Below, piece after piece: positions 42,611 through 50,348 of a DNA stretch of 64,000 nt. A program made the position numbers and the translations under genes. This DNA comes from Comamonas sp. (GTDB lineage Bacteria; Pseudomonadota; Gammaproteobacteria; Burkholderiales; Burkholderiaceae_C). The notes beneath the pieces are model-generated. The model worked only from the letters and a program-made list of their open reading frames with translations. It was not told where the DNA came from and made no database searches. How positions within the stretch are numbered: the first letter of the stretch is position 1; each line of letters begins with the position of its first letter. The stretch lies in contig JAITLR010000009.1 of assembly GCA_031277805.1 (NCBI GenBank), positions 620,001 to 684,000 on the forward strand, read 5' to 3'.

Positions 42611-43717
42611 ATGTCTATTCCTCGACACCAGTCGGCGCTCCCGCTGCAGACCGACTTTCTCAGTGCCAGCGATGCCGCACGCCTGGTCGTACGCACCGGC
42701 ATCACCCAGGTATTGCGCCAGATTACCGACGCCATAGAGGCCGATTTCGGCCGCTGGCCGGATTTCGACAAAAGCGCGCGCACCGCTGCACATTCGGCCA
42801 GCGGCGTGATCGAGCTCATGCCCGTGTCTGACACGCAGGACTACGCTTTCAAATACGTCAACGGCCACCCTCACAACCCTCAGCTGGGCCTGCCCACCGT
42901 CATGGCCTTTGGCGCTCTGGCCGATGTCGCCACCGGCATGCCGCGCTTTGTCAGCGAGCTGACGCTGACCACGGCCCTGCGCACTGCCGCCACCTCGGCC
43001 ATGGCCGCGCGTCATCTGGCACGTGCTGACAGCCGCAGCATGGCGCTGGTAGGCAATGGCTCACAAAGCGAATTTCAGGCTCTGGCCTTCATGGAGCTGC
43101 TGGGCGTGCGCGAGTTGCGCCTGTTCGACATAGACCCGGCGGCATCGCAAAAGCTGCTGCGCAACCTTCAACCATTTCTGGCGCAATTCGAGGCCAGCGC
43201 CTGCATTTCTGCCAGTGTGACGGATGCTGTGCGGGGGGCAGACATCGTGACCACCATCACCGCAGACAAAACCCATGCCACCATCATTCACAGCCACCTG
43301 CTCGAAGCCGGCATGCACCTGAATGCCGTAGGAGGCGACTGCCCCGGCAAGACCGAATTCGAAGCCGCCGTGCTGGAGCAGGCCCAGGTCTTTGTCGAGT
43401 ACGAGCCTCAGACCCGCATCGAGGGCGAGCTGCAGCAAATGCCCGCCGCATTTGCGGTGACCGAGCTGTGGCGTGTGCTGCAAAAACAAGCACCAGGGCG
43501 AAGCTCGGCAGAGCAGATCACGCTTTTCGACTCCGTGGGGTTCGCTCTGGAAGACTACTCGGCTCTGCGCACCATGCATGGCCTTGCTCGGCAAGCCGGC
43601 CTGCTGTCACAGATCGAATTGGTCCCATCCCTGACTGACCCCAAGGACTTGTTCGCCATGCTGCGACATGCGCAAAGCGCGCAGGTCATGCGCTTTTCCT
43701 CACGCAAATCCGCCTGA
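42611..43717 (+). CDS. Ornithine cyclodeaminase
   Basis: Converts ornithine to proline with release of ammonia, using NAD. The 368-residue protein belongs to the OCD/mu-crystallin family: substrate residues in ELMPVSDTQDYAFKYVNGHP (K is conserved), the Rossmann motif ALVGNGSQSEFQALAF (GNGSQ), an acidic strand end FDIDP, and the catalytic-region ADIVTTITADK and HLNAVGGDCPGKTEF. AGGAGG lies 8 nt before the ATG at 42611. The arginase gene starts 14 bp after its stop, so the pair gives arginine to ornithine to proline. Length fits the longer bacterial OCD type (about 350). OCD activity is well supported by the D-CPGKTE motif. Confidence 0.93.
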   Translation: MSIPRHQSALPLQTDFLSASDAARLVVRTGITQVLRQITDAIEADFGRWPDFDKSARTAAHSASGVIELMPVSDTQDYAFKYVNGHPHNPQLGLPTVMAFGALADVATGMPRFVSELTLTTALRTAATSAMAARHLARADSRSMALVGNGSQSEFQALAFMELLGVRELRLFDIDPAASQKLLRNLQPFLAQFEASACISASVTDAVRGADIVTTITADKTHATIIHSHLLEAGMHLNAVGGDCPGKTEFEAAVLEQAQVFVEYEPQTRIEGELQQMPAAFAVTELWRVLQKQAPGRSSAEQITLFDSVGFALEDYSALRTMHGLARQAGLLSQIELVPSLTDPKDLFAMLRHAQSAQVMRFSSRKSA

Positions 43718-43731
43718 AACGAGTACTGCTT

Positions 43732-44697
43732 ATGAAACGCACTTCCTCGCAAGCGCCCAGCAAGCGCCTGACACAAGCCACCCTGATCGGGCTGCCCACC
43801 GATGTAGGCGCCTCAAGGCTTGGAGCTGCCATGGGGCCGGATGCACTGCGCGTGGCCCAGCTTGGGCCGGCGCTGGAGCGCCTGGGGGTGCGAGTGAACG
43901 ACCTGGGCAATCTGGCAGGCCCCGCCAACCCGCGCGGTGCACGCGACATGGATGGCCTACGCAACCTGGCCGAATGCCTGCGCTGGAACCAGATTGCGCA
44001 TGATGCCGTGCTGCAGGTACTGGAGCAGAACCGGCTGCCCATTTTGCTGGGGGGTGATCACACGCTGGCTACAGGCTCCATCAGCGCCATTGCCAGACAC
44101 TGCCGTGCTGCTGGCAAGCAGCTGCGTGTGCTCTGGCTAGACGCCCATTCGGACTGCAACACGCCTGCCAGCTCGCCCACCGGCAATTTGCACGGCATGC
44201 CGGTCTCCAGCCTCTGCGGCCTGGGGCCCAGGGAGCTGGCCTCGCTGTCGGGAAACATTCCCGCCCTGCCCGCTTCGGCCTTCTGCCAGATTGGCTTGCG
44301 CAGCGTCGACGAGAGCGAAAAGCACATGATTCGCGAACTGGATCTGGAGGTCTACGACATGCGCGCCATTGACGAGCTGGGCATGCGCGAGGTGATGCGT
44401 CGGGCTCTGGCCGGGCTGTTCGGGCCGGGCGGCGAAGATATTCATCTGCATCTGAGTTTTGACGTGGACTTCCTGGACCCCGACATCGCCCCTGGCACCG
44501 GCACACCGGTGCGCGGCGGCCCCACCTATCGCGAAGCCCAGCTGTGCATGGAAATGATTGCCGACACGGGCAGGCTGGCCTCGCTTGATATCGTCGAGCT
44601 CAACCCGGCCCTGGACATGCGCAACCAGACCGCCGAGCTGGTCGTGGACCTGGTGCAAAGCCTGTTTGGACAAAGCACCTTGATGCGCACGCCCTGA
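43732..44697 (+). CDS. Arginase
   Basis: Hydrolyses arginine to ornithine and urea with a two-manganese centre. The 321 residues carry all ligand motifs of the ureohydrolase family: GGDHTLATGSISAI, LDAHSDCNTP and SFDVDFLDPDIAPGTGTPVRGG. The NLHGMPVSSLCG segment after DAHSD is of the arginase type and not agmatinase. It is 14 bp downstream of ornithine cyclodeaminase and surely co-transcribed. No weakness in the active site is seen. The first 15 residues are Ser/Lys-rich and could be trimmed if a later start is used, though none is obvious. It is convergent with gltL. Confidence 0.94.
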   Translation: MKRTSSQAPSKRLTQATLIGLPTDVGASRLGAAMGPDALRVAQLGPALERLGVRVNDLGNLAGPANPRGARDMDGLRNLAECLRWNQIAHDAVLQVLEQNRLPILLGGDHTLATGSISAIARHCRAAGKQLRVLWLDAHSDCNTPASSPTGNLHGMPVSSLCGLGPRELASLSGNIPALPASAFCQIGLRSVDESEKHMIRELDLEVYDMRAIDELGMREVMRRALAGLFGPGGEDIHLHLSFDVDFLDPDIAPGTGTPVRGGPTYREAQLCMEMIADTGRLASLDIVELNPALDMRNQTAELVVDLVQSLFGQSTLMRTP

Positions 44698-44739
44698 GAC
44701 TTTGGCTGTCCTCCCCTTAGCTAGGCACGCTCCCACAAC

Positions 44740-44763
44740 AAAAAAGGCACTCTTGCGAGCGCC
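44740..44763 (-). terminator. Terminator of the gltIJKL operon
   Basis: Minus strand: GGCGCTC-GCAA-GAGTGCC, a 7-bp stem with one G-U pair, followed by TTTTTT. It lies 22 bp past the gltL stop and also faces the converging arginase gene. Confidence 0.87.
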
Positions 44764-44785
44764 TTTGGCTGGGAGATCTAGCGCA

Positions 44786-45523
44786 TCAGTGCTGCAGGAT
44801 CTTGTTGAGAAAATCCTTGGTCCGCGGTTGACGTGCATCGGGATTTCCGAAGAACTCATCCTTGGAGCAATCTTCCAGAATCTTGCCTCCTACATCCATG
44901 AAGATCACGCGGCTGGCCACCTTGCGCGCAAAACCCATTTCGTGGGTCACGCACATCATGGTCATGCCTTCATGGGCCAGACCCATCATCACATCCAGTA
45001 CCTCGCCCACCATTTCGGGGTCCAGCGCAGAAGTCGGCTCGTCAAACAACATGACGATGGGGTCCATGGACAACGCGCGCGCAATGGCCACACGCTGCTG
45101 CTGACCACCCGAGAGCTGGCCGGGGAACTTGTCCTTGTGCGCCGTCAGGCCCACGCGGTCCAGCATCTTCAGACCACGGGTCTTGGCGTCATCGGCGCTG
45201 CGGCCCAGCACCTTCATCTGCGCGATGGTCAGGTTCTCGGTCACGGACAGATGCGGGAACAGCTCGAAGTGCTGGAACACCATGCCCACGCGGCTGCGCA
45301 GCTTGGGCAGATTGGTCTTGGGATCGTGTACGGCCGTGCCGTCCACAAAGATCTCGCCCTTCTGGAAGGGCTCCAGCGCATTGATGGTCTTGATCAGTGT
45401 GGACTTGCCCGAGCCCGAAGGGCCGCACACCACAACCACTTCACCCTTGTTGATGTTGGTGGAGCAATCGGTCAGCACCTGGAAGCTGCCGTACCACTTG
45501 GAAACGTTCTTGAGTTCAATCAT
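44786..45523 (-). CDS. gltL: Glutamate/aspartate ABC transporter ATPase
   Basis: A 245-residue polar-amino-acid-family ATPase. Walker A is GPSGSGKST (34-42), Q-loop [15 protein letters not shown], signature [15 protein letters not shown], Walker [15 protein letters not shown] and H-loop [13 protein letters not shown]. The closing [20 protein letters not shown] is characteristic of GltL/AapP/GlnQ enzymes. GGAG sits before the ATG. It is the distal gene of the minus-strand set gltI-gltJ-gltK-gltL but is separated from gltK by 143 bp that hold a GC-rich repeat. The set with two permeases and GltI makes glutamate/aspartate the best substrate guess. Confidence 0.93.
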   Translation of the reverse strand: MIELKNVSKWYGSFQVLTDCSTNINKGEVVVVCGPSGSGKSTLIKTINALEPFQKGEIFVDGTAVHDPKTNLPKLRSRVGMVFQHFELFPHLSVTENLTIAQMKVLGRSADDAKTRGLKMLDRVGLTAHKDKFPGQLSGGQQQRVAIARALSMDPIVMLFDEPTSALDPEMVGEVLDVMMGLAHEGMTMMCVTHEMGFARKVASRVIFMDVGGKILEDCSKDEFFGNPDARQPRTKDFLNKILQH

Positions 45524-45589
45524 TTTTCACTCCGACTCTTGTCAGTTATCCATCGCAGCGCCTGCAACGGGCTCAGTCAGGCCAGGGAC

Positions 45590-45662
45590 GGCCAGCAAGG
45601 ACCGCCCCGCAGCCGAGGCCGTCGTCCCCCTTGAGGGGGAAGGCGCAAAGCGACTCAGGGGG
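45590..45662. repeat. GC-rich dispersed repeat, copy 3 of 3
   Basis: Same element as at 7725 and 10005: GCAAGGACCGCCCCGCAGCC, then CCCCCTTGAGGGGG, then GGCGCAAAGCGACTCAGGGGG. It occupies the gltK-gltL gap, 5 bp after the gltK stop codon on the minus strand, so it lies within the operon transcript. Confidence 0.78.
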
Positions 45663-45666
45663 TGTT

Positions 45667-46338
45667 TCATCGAATAATGGCGATCTTCTTGTGCAGGCGC
45701 TTGACGGTCCACGACAGCGCATAGCAGATCACGAAGTAGGTCACGGCAGCCGTGAGGTAGGACTCCACGGGGCGACCATAGTTCTTGCCGGCGATGTCGA
45801 AGCCCTTGAGCATGTCGTAGGCGCCAATCGCATAAACCAGCGAAGTATCCTGGAACAGAATGATGGTCTGTGTCAGCAGCACGGGCAGCATGTTGCGGAA
45901 GGCCTGAGGCAGCACCACCAGACGCATGTTCTGGCCGTAGCTCATACCCAGCGCCTGTCCGGCAAACACCTGTCCACGTGGAATGGACTGAATGCCCGCA
46001 CGCATGATTTCGGAGAAATATGCAGCCTCAAACGCCACAAAGGTGATGATGGCCGAAGTTTCCGCACCGATGGGCTCGCCAATGATCATCGGCACCAGCA
46101 GGAAGAACCACAGGATCACCATCACCAGCGGAATGGAGCGCATGCCGTTCACGTAGATGGTGGCAGGAACAATCAGCGCCTTCTTGCCCGACAGGCGCAT
46201 CAGCGCCAGCAGGGTGCCGAAGAAAATGCCGCCCAGCGTGGCTATCACTGTCAGCAGGATGCTGTACTTAAAGCCCTTCCAGACATAGTTGCTGAAGAGG
46301 TCCCAGGAAAAGAATGACCAATCAAGATGCAGATCCAT
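45667..46338 (-). CDS. gltK: Glutamate/aspartate ABC transporter permease GltK
   Basis: A 223-residue inner-membrane permease of the HisMQ type. Hydrophobic helices begin at YSILLTVIATLGGIFFGTLLALM, and the EAA loop region is visible as SEIMRAGIQSIPRGQVFAGQALGMSYGQNMRLVVLPQAFRNMLP; its G-Q-A--LG core docks the ATPase. The ATG at 46338 is 2 bp after the gltJ stop, with GGAGG in the gltJ tail as ribosome site, so translation is coupled. Order and sequence fit the E. coli gltIJKL arrangement. The gene ends next to a GC-rich repeat. Confidence 0.93.
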   Translation of the reverse strand: MDLHLDWSFFSWDLFSNYVWKGFKYSILLTVIATLGGIFFGTLLALMRLSGKKALIVPATIYVNGMRSIPLVMVILWFFLLVPMIIGEPIGAETSAIITFVAFEAAYFSEIMRAGIQSIPRGQVFAGQALGMSYGQNMRLVVLPQAFRNMLPVLLTQTIILFQDTSLVYAIGAYDMLKGFDIAGKNYGRPVESYLTAAVTYFVICYALSWTVKRLHKKIAIIR

Positions 46339-46340
46339 TT

Positions 46341-47093
46341 TCAGTGACCTCCACCGCTGGCCGCGATCAGACCGGGAACCTGCGAACGCTTTTCAATGAA
46401 AGCCATGACGCGGTTGATGACGAGAGCAGAAATCACATAGAGGGCCGTCACGGCGAGATAGACCTCGACGCCGCGCGCGGTTTCCTCCTGTGCCTGCATG
46501 GCAAACATGGTGAGTTCTGCCACCGAGACGGCGAACGCCACCGACGAATTCTTGAACACGTTCATCGATTCGCTGGTCAGCGGCGGAATGATGATGCGAA
46601 ACGCCATGGGCAGCAGCACATAGCGATAGGTCTGGAACGTGGTGAAGCCCATGGCCATGCCGGCATAGCGCTGGCCGCGCGGCAAGGCTTGAATGCCGGA
46701 GCGAACCTGCTCGGCAATACGTGCCGAGGTGAACAGGCCGATGGCAAGAACCACGAGCACAAAGGCATCCAGCTTCTTGAGCGCCGGGAAGATCGACGGA
46801 ATCACGTGGTACCAGACAAAGATCTGCACCAGCAGCGGAATATTGCGAAACAGTTCCACCCAGGCATTGCCCAGTCGCACAATCCATGGCCGATCCGGCA
46901 ACGTGCGCAACGTGCCGACAACAGCACCCAGGATGAGCGCCACCAGCAATGACAACAGCGATACGGAGACCGTCCACCCCCAGGCGGACAGCATCCAGTC
47001 CAGGTAGGTGATGTCGCCGTTCTTTCCAAAACAGCTTTGCCCGACCTCTTGGGTAATGGTGTCTTGGCAAAACACCTGCCAATCCCAACTCAT
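46341..47093 (-). CDS. gltJ: Glutamate/aspartate ABC transporter permease GltJ
   Basis: A 250-residue HisMQ-type permease, the other half of the membrane channel. It starts with MSWDWQVFCQDTI and an extended N-terminus before the first helix, as in GltJ. The EAA loop is AEQVRSGIQALPRGQRYAGMAMGFTTFQTYRYVLLPMAFRIIIPPL. The helix ending MNVFKNSSVAFAVSVAELT is typical of the family. GAGGTG precedes the ATG. A terminator-like hairpin lies between gltI and this gene, so its expression probably depends on read-through from the gltI promoter. Confidence 0.93.
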   Translation of the reverse strand: MSWDWQVFCQDTITQEVGQSCFGKNGDITYLDWMLSAWGWTVSVSLLSLLVALILGAVVGTLRTLPDRPWIVRLGNAWVELFRNIPLLVQIFVWYHVIPSIFPALKKLDAFVLVVLAIGLFTSARIAEQVRSGIQALPRGQRYAGMAMGFTTFQTYRYVLLPMAFRIIIPPLTSESMNVFKNSSVAFAVSVAELTMFAMQAQEETARGVEVYLAVTALYVISALVINRVMAFIEKRSQVPGLIAASGGGH

Positions 47094-47157
47094 ACGAGCA
47101 CCTCATTCATCTTTATGGGAGATGCACAGGCGCCGGAGCTGTCCGGCACCCTGCAAC

Positions 47158-47190
47158 AAAAACGCCCCTTCAACAACGGTCGAAGGGGCG
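47158..47190 (-). terminator. Intra-operon hairpin between gltI and gltJ
   Basis: Minus strand: 9-bp perfect stem CGCCCCTTC/GAAGGGGCG, 10-nt loop, then TTTTTG. It lies 20 bp after the gltI stop and 64 bp before gltJ, so it likely acts as a partial terminator or 3-prime stabiliser. Confidence 0.8.
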
Positions 47191-47210
47191 CGACCTATTG
47201 CCAGAACCTA

Positions 47211-48110
47211 TCAGTCCACCTTGTAGTCTTCCATGGGCTTGTCGTTGGGATGTGCCCAGGCTTCCTTGGTGGCAGCCGACAGCGGCAAGCCGATCTTCAC
47301 GTTGTTGGGAGGGATAGGCTGCATGAACCACTTGTCGTACAGCTTGGCCAGCGAGCCGTCCTTGATCTGGCGCACGATGGAGTCGTCCACGGCCTTCTTG
47401 AAGGCAGTGTCGTCCTTGCGCATCATGCAGGCGATGGGTTCCACCGACAGCACTTCACCGACGATCTTGTAATCGTTGGGAGCCTTGGACTTGGAGATGT
47501 TGGCGGCCAGGATGGAGCCGTCCATGATGAAGGCATCGGCGCGACCGGTTTCCAGCATCAGGAAGCTGTCAGCGTGGTCCTTGCCCATGACCTCCTTGAA
47601 GGTCAACCCGTCGGCGCGCTTGTTCTTGCGCAGGGTCTGCACCGAAGTCGTGCCCGTGGTGGTCACCAGTGTCTTGCCGTTCAGGTCCTTGATGCTGTTG
47701 ATGCCGGAATTGGCACGGGTGGCAATGCGCACTTCTTCCACATAAGTGGTGTAGGCAAAGGAAGCATCCTTCTGGCGAGCCAGGTTGTTGGTGGTCGAGC
47801 CGCACTCGATATCCACGGTGCCGTTCTGCACCAGGGGAATACGGTTCTGCGAGGTCACGGGCTGGTACTTGATGTCCAGCTTGGCCAGGCCCAGCTGCTT
47901 CTGGATGTCATGCAAGATGCGCTCGCCCATCTCGGTATGGAAGCCCACGTACTTGCCGTTGCCCAGCGTGTAGCCCAGGCCCGAGGATTCACGCACACCG
48001 AAAGTCACGCTTCCGGTGGACTTGATCTTGGCCAGGGTGTCATTGGCCTGGGCGAACACGCTACCAGCTGCCAGCGCGGTCACGGCGATGGCCAACAATT
48101 GCTTCTTCAT
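47211..48110 (-). CDS. gltI: Glutamate/aspartate periplasmic binding protein
   Basis: A 299-residue family-3 solute-binding protein. The signal peptide is KKQLLAIAVTALAAGSVFAQ (cleavage about 21). The mature part begins TLAKIKSTGSVTFGVRESSGLGYT, the typical start of GltI/AatJ, and has family marks MGERILHDIQKQLG, RIPLVQNGTVDIECGSTTNNLAR (E-C-ST-N ligand loop) and LNGKTLVTTTGTTS. AGGAG lies 8 nt before the ATG. It is first in the operon and followed by a hairpin, which would let the receptor be made in excess over the membrane parts. A 426-bp leader region upstream contains nested inverted repeats. Confidence 0.94.
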   Translation of the reverse strand: MKKQLLAIAVTALAAGSVFAQANDTLAKIKSTGSVTFGVRESSGLGYTLGNGKYVGFHTEMGERILHDIQKQLGLAKLDIKYQPVTSQNRIPLVQNGTVDIECGSTTNNLARQKDASFAYTTYVEEVRIATRANSGINSIKDLNGKTLVTTTGTTSVQTLRKNKRADGLTFKEVMGKDHADSFLMLETGRADAFIMDGSILAANISKSKAPNDYKIVGEVLSVEPIACMMRKDDTAFKKAVDDSIVRQIKDGSLAKLYDKWFMQPIPPNNVKIGLPLSAATKEAWAHPNDKPMEDYKVD

Positions 48111-48193
48111 ATCGATCTCCTATTGGTAAGGACCAAAAACGCTTGCCACTTGATTAACGCGACGCCCTTTGTGAGGGTAGACAAATCACGTCA

Positions 48194-48272
48194 AGAAATG
48201 TACTGCACTCATTGTGCAGTGCCGAGGGCCTTCGCAGCGCAAACATTTCTAGGACTTTTCCCGTAGAAATGT
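48194..48272. promoter_or_regulatory. Nested inverted repeats, candidate operator upstream of gltI
   Basis: A perfect palindrome ACTGCAC-TCATT-GTGCAGT spans 48202-48220. It is bordered by AGAAATGT at 48194-48201, the inverse ACATTTCT at 48243-48250 and another AGAAATGT at 48265-48272. It lies 84-162 bp upstream of the gltI start codon. Confidence 0.5.
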
Positions 48273-48490
48273 GAGCATGCAAACACCCACTTATCAGCCT
48301 TTCTCGGCATGACGACACCGCATCTCAAATTGTGCAAGGTGCGAACTCTAATGCCTCTGGCGGGCCTCAAGCCAATGCCGATGACAAAAGGCCTTATGCG
48401 CAACTCGCATATTTAGAGTTAACCCTAGGCATAACACAAGGGTAATTACCTAGAAAAAAGTCAAAACCCACAAAAAACGTGGAGACATGA

Positions 48491-48512
48491 AAAAAGGGCC
48501 CTCAGGCCCTTT
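48491..48512 (-). terminator. Terminator of the LysR gene
   Basis: Minus strand: 8-bp stem AAAGGGCC/GGCCCTTT with loop TGAG, then further T (TTTTTT in all), 25 bp past the LysR stop codon. Confidence 0.88.
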
Positions 48513-48536
48513 GGATGAAAAGCGACAGCGACAGAG

Positions 48537-49487
48537 TTAAACAACTTTGACTTCAACACCAACGGTCTCGCCCTGCTCCTTGAGGAAGGTCCACAGCGCA
48601 GCGGCTCCGCCCTGGGGTGCATCATGGCTGGGCTTTTCGCGATAGGCACGAACTTCCATATCCATCTGAAAGCCTGTCACACCCTCCGGTACCGCCTTGA
48701 CCAAACGACCGCTCTCCAGTTCGCCGCGCACTGCACTGTAAGGAAGGAATGCGACGCCATGCCCCTCTAGAGCCATGGCTTTGAGGCCTTCTGCCATATC
48801 GGTTTCGTAGACGCGCTCCAGATGCACGGCCTCGGTCGATTCCTTGAGGATGAGCTCGGTCACACGTCCCAGATAGGCGCCTGCGGCATAACCCAGATAA
48901 GGCAAGGGCTGCCCCTGGCGGCCGGGCAGAGCAAAGATAGGCTTGCCTTCGGCATCCGGCTTGGAATACGGTGCCAGCACTTCATGCCCCAGGCTCACCA
49001 TTTCATAGCGCGCGGGATCCAGTTGGAAAGGCTGGGATGAGTGATAGTAGGCAATCAGCAGGTCGCAGCCACCTTCCACCAGTCGCATCACGGCGTCGTG
49101 CACATTGAGCGCAAACAGACGGCTACGGAAGGGACCGAACTTCTCGTGCACAGCCGAGACCCAGTTCGGAAAGAAGGTGAACGCCAGGGTATGCGGCACA
49201 GCAAAGCCCACCATACCCTTGCCCGCACTGACGTGGGCGCGCAGCATGGTGCGAGTGCTTTGCAGGGACTGCAGTATTTCGAGCGCCTGCTCATACATGG
49301 TCTTGCCTGCTGGTGTCAGACGCGTCGGGTACGAGCTTCTGTCGACCAGATCAGTTCCCGCCCAAGCCTCCAGCGCCTGGATACGGCGCGAGAACGCAGG
49401 CTGCGTAACGTGGCGCAGCTGGGCTGAGCGGCTGAAACTGCGGGTTTCAGCAAGGCTGACAAAATCTTCAAGCCATTTGGTTTCCAT
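48537..49487 (-). CDS. LysR-family regulator, HypT/YjiE-like
   Basis: A 316-residue LysR protein. The HTH is WLEDFVSLAETRSFSRSAQLRHVTQPAFSRRIQALEAWAG, whose W-L--F--L-----FS-AA-----QPAFSRRI pattern resembles E. coli HypT (YjiE). The effector domain follows with FAVPHTLAFTFFPNWV and, later, GYAAGAYLGRV and GHGVAFLPYSAV. It is divergent from the TRAP transporter genes (297-bp gap), so control of that transporter is the simplest reading; similarity to HypT does not prove hypochlorite sensing. The same-strand glt operon downstream is insulated by the terminator at 48491-48512. Confidence 0.91.
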   Translation of the reverse strand: METKWLEDFVSLAETRSFSRSAQLRHVTQPAFSRRIQALEAWAGTDLVDRSSYPTRLTPAGKTMYEQALEILQSLQSTRTMLRAHVSAGKGMVGFAVPHTLAFTFFPNWVSAVHEKFGPFRSRLFALNVHDAVMRLVEGGCDLLIAYYHSSQPFQLDPARYEMVSLGHEVLAPYSKPDAEGKPIFALPGRQGQPLPYLGYAAGAYLGRVTELILKESTEAVHLERVYETDMAEGLKAMALEGHGVAFLPYSAVRGELESGRLVKAVPEGVTGFQMDMEVRAYREKPSHDAPQGGAAALWTFLKEQGETVGVEVKVV

Positions 49488-49784
49488 AGGCCGCCATTAT
49501 CCGCTGCCGCGCGCCAGGGCCGCTCAACTCGGGAGTTTCCCGGGCCAGCACACAAAGCCAAGCCTAGGGTAATGCCTGCCGCCCGGCGTAAGCCGTGTGA
49601 CATAGATACCTTGATAATATTTGCTCACATCTATCCGATGTGTTGACTCGCTCCATCCCATCCCGGTGCACAACACCGCGAAGGTCGAGGGACTACATAA
49701 GGGCGTTCACCTTGAGTGCGCGCAGATCACGCCACCCCAGCAGACGGCCCTGACCCATGTGTGTTTTTCTGACTTCCCGCGTTC

Positions 49785-50348
49785 ATGTCCTCCACTCCTC
49801 CCGAGACCGATGGTGCAGCCGATTCCGGCGCGCACCCGGATGAGCCTCGCTCCCTATGCATCGAAGACTGGCTGACGGTGATCATCATGGCCGCCCTGGC
49901 CCTGATCACCTTTGCCAATGTGCTGGTGCGCTATTTCACCAACTCCTCCTTCGCCTGGACCGAAGAGATCTCCGTCTTTCTGATGATCCTGCTGGCCCTG
50001 GTAGCAGGCTCTGCCGCTGTTGCACGCAATCTGCATATCCGCATAGAGTTCTTTGCCGATAGCGGCTCCAGCGCACGTCGCAGAAAACTGGCGCGCTTCG
50101 GCTCACTGATGATGGCTCTGCTGTTCGCCCTGATCGCCGTGCTCAGCGTGCGCGTGGTCTGGGATGACTTCCGCTACGAGGAAACCTCTCCAGGCATTGG
50201 TGTACCGCAATGGTGGTATTCGATCTGGCTGCCGATTGTCTCGGCGCTGATCACCTTGCGCGCTCTGGGCCTGTACATACGCCAGGGCAAACCCGGCGCA
50301 TTCACCGACGAGCCCGTGGAAAAAGACCATAGCAAGGAGATCGCATGA
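49785..50348 (+). CDS. TRAP transporter small permease (DctQ type)
   Basis: A 187-residue four-helix membrane protein, the small subunit of a tripartite ATP-independent periplasmic transporter. The family core is LVRYFTNSSFAWTEEISVFLMILLALVAGSAAVAR, containing the conserved W-EE motif, followed by HIRIEFF. About 27 polar residues precede the first helix (WLTVIIMAALALITFANVL). The Shine-Dalgarno is weak, so the start could be a few codons later. Its stop overlaps the DctM start by 4 bp. The ligand is set by the DctP receptor two genes downstream. Confidence 0.9.
   Translation: MSSTPPETDGAADSGAHPDEPRSLCIEDWLTVIIMAALALITFANVLVRYFTNSSFAWTEEISVFLMILLALVAGSAAVARNLHIRIEFFADSGSSARRRKLARFGSLMMALLFALIAVLSVRVVWDDFRYEETSPGIGVPQWWYSIWLPIVSALITLRALGLYIRQGKPGAFTDEPVEKDHSKEIA

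Larger units (their letters stand above)
48111..48536. other. 426-bp intergenic region upstream of gltI
   Basis: No protein-like frame is seen. It holds the probable gltI promoter region with nested inverted repeats (48194-48272) and, at its far end, the terminator of the LysR gene (48491-48512). A TTGACG hexamer lies at about 48187-48192 on the minus strand, with no convincing -10 at standard spacing. Confidence 0.6.
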
